DNA of 5,518 nt from Actinomycetes bacterium. Its GTDB lineage: Bacteria > Actinomycetota > Acidimicrobiia > Acidimicrobiales > Acidimicrobiaceae. The position numbers and the translations under genes were made by a program. Every line of letters starts with the position of its first letter. The stretch's first letter is position 1. The notes beneath the pieces were generated by a model. It did not search any database and had not been told where the DNA came from. It was given only the letters and a program-made list of their open reading frames with translations. Shown here piece by piece: positions 1 to 5,518 of the stretch. Location: assembly GCA_021819025.1 (NCBI GenBank), contig JAKASN010000162.1, forward strand, positions 1 to 5,518, read 5' to 3'.

Positions 1-1
1 G

Positions 2-1693
<1,692 letters not shown>

Positions 1694-1700
1694 CAAGGCG

Positions 1701-1731
1701 TCGGCTCGGTGCTTCGAGCTTTCCGAGCCGA
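1701..1731 (+). terminator. Strong hairpin just after thiC
   Basis: A perfect 9-bp inverted repeat, TCGGCTCGG at 1701-1709 and CCGAGCCGA at 1723-1731, begins 7 bases after the thiC stop codon. The 13-base loop can fold further (GCT-TCG-AGC at 1711-1719). No T-run follows, so this is either a terminator without a U-tract or a hairpin that protects the 3' end of the thiC mRNA. As a symmetrical element between convergent genes it could act on both strands. Confidence 0.5.
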
Positions 1732-1735
1732 TATT

Positions 1736-1766
1736 CGCCCGCTGAGGTGAAAACGCTTCACGGGCG
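1736..1766 (+). repeat. Second, bulged hairpin after thiC
   Basis: CGCCC (1736-1740) can pair with GGGCG (1762-1766), and GTGAA (1747-1751) with TTCAC (1757-1761). Together they form one stem with a six-base bulge on the left side and a five-base loop. It follows the 1701-1731 hairpin after only four bases, giving two tandem structures in the thiC 3' region. There is no T-run. A chance fold in GC-rich DNA is possible. Confidence 0.3.
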
Positions 1767-1886
1767 CCGGCGTCATGGCAGCTGCGAGAGTACCTCATTG
1801 GCTACGGAGACCTCGAGGTGGGCTTTGGCAAGCGAAACGTTCCAAGCTCTCTCGATGGTGCTCACTTGGCGAATTGGATTTGACAA

Positions 1887-1915
1887 GGTGAGCGGTCTAA
1901 TGCTCAGCCGTTTTT
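1887..1915 (+). terminator. Candidate intrinsic terminator downstream of thiC
   Basis: GGTGAGC (1887-1893) pairs with GCTCA-G-CC (1902-1909) around an eight-base loop, with one bulged G at 1907. A run of five T follows at 1911-1915. This matches the layout of a weak rho-independent terminator on the plus strand, about 190 bases past the thiC stop and 12 bases before the end of the convergent regulator gene. It would stop thiC transcripts from running into the antisense of that gene. The stem is short and imperfect. Confidence 0.4.
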
Positions 1916-1927
1916 GCCCACTAGCAC

Positions 1928-2605
1928 TTAAAGCGGAGGCGTGAGTTCGGCCTCGGGAGCATCCTCGCTGAGGAGGACCTGTCTCTCGCCGTGGTCTTGC
2001 ATTGCTTTGAGGATCCGGTCGAGGTCGCCTTTCTCGATGCTTCGTAGCAGCTTAAGGTGTCGCTTGACGCCACTTTCGTAGTCACCGGCGCGTGTGGTCT
2101 CCATGCGCAGGTTGTCGGACATGCAAAGTTGCATGGTGTCCATAAGACCAATGTAAGTGCGAAGGAGCAGGCTGTGGTCGGCCATGCTCACCAAAGCGAC
2201 GTGAAAGTCCCGGTTTGAACGGACGATTTCGGCGTGATCGGAATTTGCCGCGGCCTTCGACATGTCCTCGACAGCTTGGCGCATCTTTCCGATACTCTCC
2301 GAATTGGGGTGTGGGAACGCCGACATCACCGCAAAGTGTTCCAGCGCTGCTCGTAACGTGTAAATCTCCATCACTTCGCGAGCCGAAAGACTGACAACTC
2401 GAGTACCACGACGCGGGGACTGCTCGACGATCCCGCGCTGGGCGAGTTCGCGAAGCGCTTCGCGCAAGGGCGGACGGCTGATCCCCAGCTCAACGCTTAG
2501 CTGTTCCTCGCGGAGTTTATCTCCCGGTTTGTAAACCCCGGTGTGAATCAAGCGCTGGATCTCGGTGACGGCCAAATCCACGAGACTTTGCTGTTCTATC
2601 GCCAT
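1928..2605 (-). CDS. GntR-family transcriptional regulator, FadR subgroup (FCD domain)
   Basis: This is a 225-residue ligand-responsive DNA-binding protein, the usual size for the FadR subgroup. Residues 1-70 form the GntR winged helix: AVTEIQRLIHTGVYKPGDKL, then the helix-turn-helix LSVELGISRPPLREALRELA, then the wing RGIVEQSPRRGTRV. Residues about 78-210 form the helical FCD effector domain, including the typical NRDFH (131-135), H183 in VKRHLKLL and H205 in MQDHGERQ. The family usually has Asp where N131 stands; with H135, H183 and H205 this position binds a metal that helps hold carboxylate ligands. The ATG at 2605 was chosen because a clean GGAGG lies 9 bases upstream and the N terminus then has family length; a longer frame to 2728 adds unrelated residues. 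It is last in a run of four same-strand genes, so it probably controls the cluster and itself. Its ligand is unknown. Confidence 0.93.
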   Translation of the reverse strand: MAIEQQSLVDLAVTEIQRLIHTGVYKPGDKLREEQLSVELGISRPPLREALRELAQRGIVEQSPRRGTRVVSLSAREVMEIYTLRAALEHFAVMSAFPHPNSESIGKMRQAVEDMSKAAANSDHAEIVRSNRDFHVALVSMADHSLLLRTYIGLMDTMQLCMSDNLRMETTRAGDYESGVKRHLKLLRSIEKGDLDRILKAMQDHGERQVLLSEDAPEAELTPPL

Positions 2606-2614
2606 GTCGATGGG

Positions 2615-2619
2615 CCTCC
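2615..2619 (-). promoter_or_regulatory. Ribosome binding site of the GntR regulator
   Basis: GGAGG on the minus strand lies 9 bases before the ATG at 2605. It decides the start against the longer in-frame option at 2728. Confidence 0.75.
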
Positions 2620-2629
2620 GTTTCGCTCC

Positions 2630-2658
2630 ATGATACCAGTGCCAGGCGAATTCGTCTA
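2630..2658 (-). promoter_or_regulatory. Candidate sigma70-type promoter for the regulator gene
   Basis: On the minus strand a TAGACG hexamer (2653-2658, four of six matches to TTGACA) is separated by 17 bases from TATCAT (2630-2635, five of six matches to TATAAT). The predicted transcript would start near 2623, just ahead of the GGAGG site. This would let the regulator be expressed apart from the upstream genes. It is a visual match only. Confidence 0.35.
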
Positions 2659-2674
2659 TAAAATACAAAAGACG
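2653..2674. promoter_or_regulatory. Inverted repeat overlapping the candidate -35 element, possible operator
   Basis: CGTCT (2653-2657) and AGACG (2670-2674) are perfect inverted arms around an AT-only core except for one C. The arm centres are 17 bp apart. One arm coincides with the candidate -35 box, so a protein bound here would block transcription of the regulator gene. GntR/FCD proteins usually bind short palindromes in their own promoters, which makes autoregulation a reasonable guess. Arms of five bases can arise by chance. Confidence 0.25.
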
Positions 2675-2734
2675 CATTTTCTGCGGGGAGCACCTGTACC
2701 GCTGTGTAGATGTGACTGCTTGATGCAACGAGAC

Positions 2735-3586
2735 TCAGCCAGTGCGACTGATGGTTGCCCGGCTCGTTCCGATGGGGTTTTGCGTGAGAGACCAGGTGGG
2801 GTGTTTTTCACTGGCCCCGAAGGCCAGCGGTGTGCAGCGAACCGCCGGGGCAGCTCGAAACCTCAGTTCAACCTCCGATAGTTCCTTGACCTTTCCAAGG
2901 GCGGCTTCTCCCATCCGGAAGAGAGTCTCCTGGACGGATCTCGAGGGACGTTTGGAGACGGTTCGGATCAAGCTGGAGCGCGTTGTTTCGTTTGCCTGGT
3001 TGCAATCGTCGGGTTTGGAGGCGTAGTGCCAGACCGCAAAGAGCTGACCGGCGAGAAGGCGATCCGTTACCTCTTGCTGGACGGTAGCTGAGTCGCGAGC
3101 AAATCCTGCAAAGCTTGAACCTTGTGGATGTATGAGAAACTCTTCGCAGCTTGCGGCAAATCTTGTCACTCCGCTGCTTTCGCGCTCCACTAAGGTGGCG
3201 GTGGTACTGGCCTGGCGGACCAGTGTCATGGAGTCTGGTGCCGCGGTCTGGGGCTTCCAGCTCCAAGAACGCAATGACGCAATCCCGAGTGTGGCGGCCG
3301 GCATCGACGCCATGATCCGCCCAAGCAAGGCCTCGCCAAAATCGGCAGGCGCCACGGGCCCGCGCTCATTGGCTAAGAGTGTGGCGTGGTGGTAAATCGA
3401 ATCACTAGGAAGTATTGCCGAGTTGTCGCCCTCGAGATAGACATCTTCAAAGTCACCCGTAAAGCTAACTTCGATGTCAAACTCGCACATTTGTGGCCGC
3501 CTCGAGACGTCGCTAACGAGGAGGCTGATGGCGGATTTGCCATATCCGTGCGAAGTGAGCAGAGCGCGGTTATCAACGAATGTCAT
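2735..3586 (-). CDS. Urate oxidase (uricase) homologue with altered oxygen site
   Basis: This 283-residue protein has the layout of the two-T-fold uricase family (usual length about 300). Family landmarks in order are HGYGKS (13-18), FDIEVSFTGDF (36-46), GDNSAILPSDS (53-63), SSFAGFARD (157-165), TDR (174-176), SVQETL (217-222) and SEVEL (237-241). Classical uricases oxidise urate to 5-hydroxyisourate without a cofactor. Compared with the Aspergillus enzyme (K10, T57, F159, R176, Q228, N254, H256), the ring-holding residues are kept as F159, R176 (same 17-residue spacing) and Q219. K17 and D62 are also kept, but Thr57 is S61. The PNKH motif is replaced, with equal spacing to the later FG, by R244-A245-A246-P247, so Asn254 and His256 are missing. 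Normal urate oxidation is therefore doubtful. It may be a divergent uricase or an enzyme for another ring. The ATG at 3586 is the only nearby in-frame start and puts YGK at the family position, but only a weak A-rich ribosome site (AGAAAAGA) precedes it. Confidence 0.85.
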   Translation of the reverse strand: MTFVDNRALLTSHGYGKSAISLLVSDVSRRPQMCEFDIEVSFTGDFEDVYLEGDNSAILPSDSIYHHATLLANERGPVAPADFGEALLGRIMASMPAATLGIASLRSWSWKPQTAAPDSMTLVRQASTTATLVERESSGVTRFAASCEEFLIHPQGSSFAGFARDSATVQQEVTDRLLAGQLFAVWHYASKPDDCNQANETTRSSLIRTVSKRPSRSVQETLFRMGEAALGKVKELSEVELRFRAAPAVRCTPLAFGASEKHPTWSLTQNPIGTSRATISRTG

Positions 3587-3617
3587 GGTGAGATCTTTTC
3601 TAAGATTGCTTCTTGAT

Positions 3618-3659
3618 AAGGCGTTACCAAAGCCTTTCGCGAAATTACCGGCGATATCG
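3618..3659. promoter_or_regulatory. Palindrome-rich spacer between hydrolase and uricase-like genes
   Basis: Within the 147-bp gap there is a perfect 10-bp palindrome TTTCGCGAAA (3635-3644) and a perfect 8-bp palindrome CGATATCG (3652-3659). Their centres are 16 bp apart. AAGGC (3618-3622) and GCCTT (3632-3636) form a further small inverted repeat. The pentamer TTACC occurs at 3624-3628 and 3645-3649, 21 bp apart, which is two helical turns and so the same DNA face. This could be an internal operator or promoter region for the uricase-like gene. No convincing -10/-35 pair was found, and protein binding is a guess. Confidence 0.25.
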
Positions 3660-3733
3660 TTTTGCAGAGTTCCCCGCGGGCCGTAAGTGGCGCGCGATGG
3701 TGCATTCTTCTTGTCGGGCTCATCCCTGCAGTC

Positions 3734-4882
3734 TCAGATCCTCACCAGTGCGCAAATTGGATTGCCGTTAGGCGGACCCATATGCGAATTGGCTTCTCCG
3801 CCTGAGATGAAGGCCATGGTAAGACCGGTGATGCTGGTTACCACGGCGCCACCGACCGCCTTTGCGATGTGATGCGCTTCGTGGTCATCAAGTATGGTAA
3901 TCCGGGTGCCGTTGAGCTGAGAGGTCCCCGGCAGAGTGAACTTGGCGAATACCTGGGCAATACGTGCCTGCTGATTCTCATCGGGACAGCACTCGAATTC
4001 CAGGCCAGCGGACCTCAGAGCCGCTTTGATGCCGTCGCTTTGTCCCACCGCTGAGGTGATGCCGTGCCCGGCTCGGTAGGCGCTGCGCGAATCCGCGCGA
4101 TTGCCGATGACGAGAACCTCCCCTTTGCGCTTTTCCCCGCCAGAGCTTGTCGCGGCGACGTTGCTGTAAAGGCTCCAGTCGTTGCGGATCACCGCATCGC
4201 TGATCTGGTCCCGGTCGATCTCGCCCATAGCCACCCCGACGCCGAGGGCCATGGCGTCATTTGAGTAGCACATCGATCCCATCGGTCCGATGCCCGGGTC
4301 TCTCGTCACCGGCTCCACTCCTTTGGCAATGCAACTCGCGATGGACTCTGCACTAAGTGCTGGTCCTTTCACCAGGACCATGTGGATCTGGGAGAGATCT
4401 GTAATGCCGGCGTCGTCGATGGCCCTATTCACCGCCTCGGTGGTGGAGTCGACTTGGGAGGCGCGGCCGATGTCTTCGGGAAGAATGTCTGAAGTGTGGC
4501 TGCGTCCAAAAACTAAACCTCCCGCCGAATCGGATGCCGCGGGCGCTTGCGCTGCGGGGATCCATCGTTGGGTGAGAACCGTGGCGTGGGGTGCGACGGT
4601 GCCGGGAGCTCCGCCGGACATGGCGATGGTTACCTCGTCGGAGATCACATCTGGTGAGGTGCCCCGGGCGCGGGCAAGAAGTTGTCGTATCTGCATGTCG
4701 GCCAACATGCGGCCGTAATCATTGGGAAGTCCGCTCCCTTCGGACTTGCCGATGACCGCAACCACCGAGAATGGGTCCACTCCTCCTTCGCCGAAGAGGT
4801 CTTCGATAGCGCTGGTGTCTGCAGGAGTTCGCATCGCACAGACGAAGACTTCGGCGATCGGCACAAGTGAATTGTTAATCAT
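3734..4882 (-). CDS. Ring-opening cyclic amide hydrolase (cyanuric acid hydrolase/barbiturase family)
   Basis: This 382-residue protein belongs to the toblerone-fold family, which hydrolyses cyclic amides: barbiturate to ureidomalonate, or cyanurate to carboxybiuret. Three structural repeats are visible, each with a Lys-Ser pair. The first has K46 (VIGKSEG), R58 and S89 (AMSGGAPG). The second has K172 (VLVKGP) and S207 (MCYSNDAMALGVGVAMGEI), the pair taken as catalytic in the known enzymes. The third has K314 (VFAK), R327 (NGTR) and S360 (FISGGE), ending in GPPNGNP near the C terminus. The size is close to the usual 350-380 residues. The ATG at 4882 was chosen for the AAGGAAG site 8 bases upstream; the longer frame to 5155 would run into the amidase gene. 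Two signatures differ from those I recall: SRGA is SNDA here, and the SGGAEHQGP loop is SGGEANSHMGP, two residues longer. The substrate may therefore differ from both known ones. The amidase lies 77 bp upstream and the uricase homologue 147 bp downstream. Confidence 0.9.
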   Translation of the reverse strand: MINNSLVPIAEVFVCAMRTPADTSAIEDLFGEGGVDPFSVVAVIGKSEGSGLPNDYGRMLADMQIRQLLARARGTSPDVISDEVTIAMSGGAPGTVAPHATVLTQRWIPAAQAPAASDSAGGLVFGRSHTSDILPEDIGRASQVDSTTEAVNRAIDDAGITDLSQIHMVLVKGPALSAESIASCIAKGVEPVTRDPGIGPMGSMCYSNDAMALGVGVAMGEIDRDQISDAVIRNDWSLYSNVAATSSGGEKRKGEVLVIGNRADSRSAYRAGHGITSAVGQSDGIKAALRSAGLEFECCPDENQQARIAQVFAKFTLPGTSQLNGTRITILDDHEAHHIAKAVGGAVVTSITGLTMAFISGGEANSHMGPPNGNPICALVRI

Positions 4883-4890
4883 GTCGGTTA

Positions 4891-4897
4891 CTTCCTT
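4891..4897 (-). promoter_or_regulatory. Ribosome binding site of the ring-opening hydrolase
   Basis: AAGGAAG on the minus strand ends 8 bases before the ATG at 4882. It supports this start over the in-frame extension to 5155, since no ATG, GTG or TTG lies in frame in the 77-bp gap after the amidase stop. Confidence 0.7.
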
Positions 4898-4959
4898 AAT
4901 GGCATGGTGATAGATTTCGGGACTTTTGTGTTTGTGCAGGGCTTCTTGGACGCCCCAGT

Positions 4960-5518
4960 TCAGGGTGGAATCGGCCCGCGGTGGGCGGCCATCTGCCAGC
5001 CTCCGCCAAGAGATTCGATTCTCCTTGCCATGGCGAGGGCGAGGTGTTCCTGAAAAGGTGGGGCGATAACTTGTACCGAGAGCGGTAATCCACTGCGGGT
5101 TCGCGCCGCCGGTATCGACACTACAGGCACCGCGAGCAGCGAGATTGCGCGGCAATGCGCCATAAGCTCGAATCCCTGGTAGCTCACGCCATCAATCGTC
5201 GCCTTCTCGTCGAAGCCGACTGCGGCACAACCCGCGACGGGAAGGAGAAACAGTGGCGTCGCATCGAGCTGCCCCAGTCCCTCGGATCTTTTTTCTCGCG
5301 CCTTTCTCGTGGCGTCGTCAAAACTCTGCATTGGGGGACGTGGGGAATCGATTAAGGCGCGAACCACCGCAGTGGGCTCTTCTTCTCGGCCTCGGGCGAG
5401 GCGGCGCAGATCGGCGAGATCTTCGTAAGAGCGCAGTTCGTCAAAGGCTTGGCGCGCGCCGCCAAAGGCGTCGGGCACGTAGGTGATGGCGAACTTGTCC
5501 TGGTTGAGAAGTGCGGCA
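4960..5518 (-). CDS. Amidase-signature family hydrolase, C-terminal part only
   Basis: The frame is open from the window edge to the TGA at 4960-4962, showing 185 residues of the C-terminal part of an amidase-signature (GatA/AtzE-like) enzyme, which hydrolyses linear amides. The GTG at 5478 is internal because coding continues past it. Typical features are the strand and turn LDATPLFLLPVAG (84-96), the motif ISLLAVPVVSIPAARTRSGL (125-144) followed by PLSVQVIAPPFQE (145-157), and the closing helix LALAMARRIESL (159-170). The Ser-cisSer-Lys catalytic core lies in the missing N-terminal part, so activity cannot be judged. In the cyanurate pathway (AtzD, AtzE) a ring-opening hydrolase works with an amidase of this family, and a similar step would suit ureidomalonate. 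This copy sits 77 bp ahead of the ring-opening hydrolase on the same strand, so it probably acts on that enzyme's linear product. The exact substrate is not readable. Confidence 0.88.
   Translation of the reverse strand, partial: AALLNQDKFAITYVPDAFGGARQAFDELRSYEDLADLRRLARGREEEPTAVVRALIDSPRPPMQSFDDATRKAREKRSEGLGQLDATPLFLLPVAGCAAVGFDEKATIDGVSYQGFELMAHCRAISLLAVPVVSIPAARTRSGLPLSVQVIAPPFQEHLALAMARRIESLGGGWQMAAHRGPIPP

Noticed and set aside
1880..1901. Perfect TTGACA at 1880-1885 as a plus-strand -35 box
   Set aside because: The only -10-like hexamer nearby, TCTAAT at 1896-1901, is just 10 bases away, and no gene follows in that direction.
2606..2728. N-terminal extension of the GntR regulator to 266 residues
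   Set aside because: The extra residues do not resemble the family, and the start at 2605 has a clear GGAGG and the normal short lead into the winged helix.
3132..3686. Several plus-strand frames opposite the uricase-like gene
   Set aside because: They are antisense to a protein with clear family motifs, and their products show no recognisable features.
4064..4718. Plus-strand frames of 66 and 142 codons opposite the ring-opening hydrolase
   Set aside because: The minus-strand frame carries all three Lys-Ser repeats; the opposite frames only mirror its codon pattern.
4883..5155. N-terminal extension of the ring-opening hydrolase to 473 residues
   Set aside because: It would overlap the well-supported amidase C terminus, and the 4882 start has a good ribosome site and gives family length.

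Overview
The window looks like an actinobacterial chromosome segment of moderately high GC content. The main taxonomic evidence is ThiC, whose sequence follows the actinobacterial type closely, for example in the stretch [20 protein letters not shown]. This rests on remembered family sequences, not on a search. Ordinary metabolism on the plus strand converges on an accessory-looking gene cluster on the minus strand.

Layout. Positions 2-1693 (+) hold thiC, the pyrimidine-branch enzyme of thiamine synthesis, cut at its 5' end by the window edge. Positions 1694-1927 hold no convincing gene, but contain two hairpins just after thiC and a terminator-like hairpin with a T-run near 1887-1915. On the minus strand, reading from the right edge leftwards, come: an amidase-signature protein (5518-4960, only the C-terminal part is visible); a ring-opening cyclic amide hydrolase of the cyanuric acid hydrolase/barbiturase ('toblerone') family (4882-3734); a urate oxidase (uricase) homologue (3586-2735); and a GntR/FCD regulator (2605-1928). 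The gaps between these four are 77, 147 and 129 bp. All four point the same way, so they probably form one catabolic unit, with a possible extra promoter in front of the regulator.

How they may work together. Toblerone-fold hydrolases open six-membered cyclic amides such as barbiturate or cyanurate. Amidase-signature enzymes often process the linear ureide or biuret product. A FadR-type GntR protein would sense a pathway metabolite. The surprise is the uricase homologue. It keeps the residues that hold the pyrimidine ring of urate (Phe159, Arg176, Gln219), but the Asn and His of the oxygen/peroxide site are replaced (PNKH becomes RAAP) and the catalytic Thr is Ser. With the unusual signature loops of the ring-opening hydrolase, this suggests catabolism of a urate- or barbiturate-like heterocycle by chemistry other than classical urate oxidation. 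That is an inference; the substrate cannot be read from the sequence.
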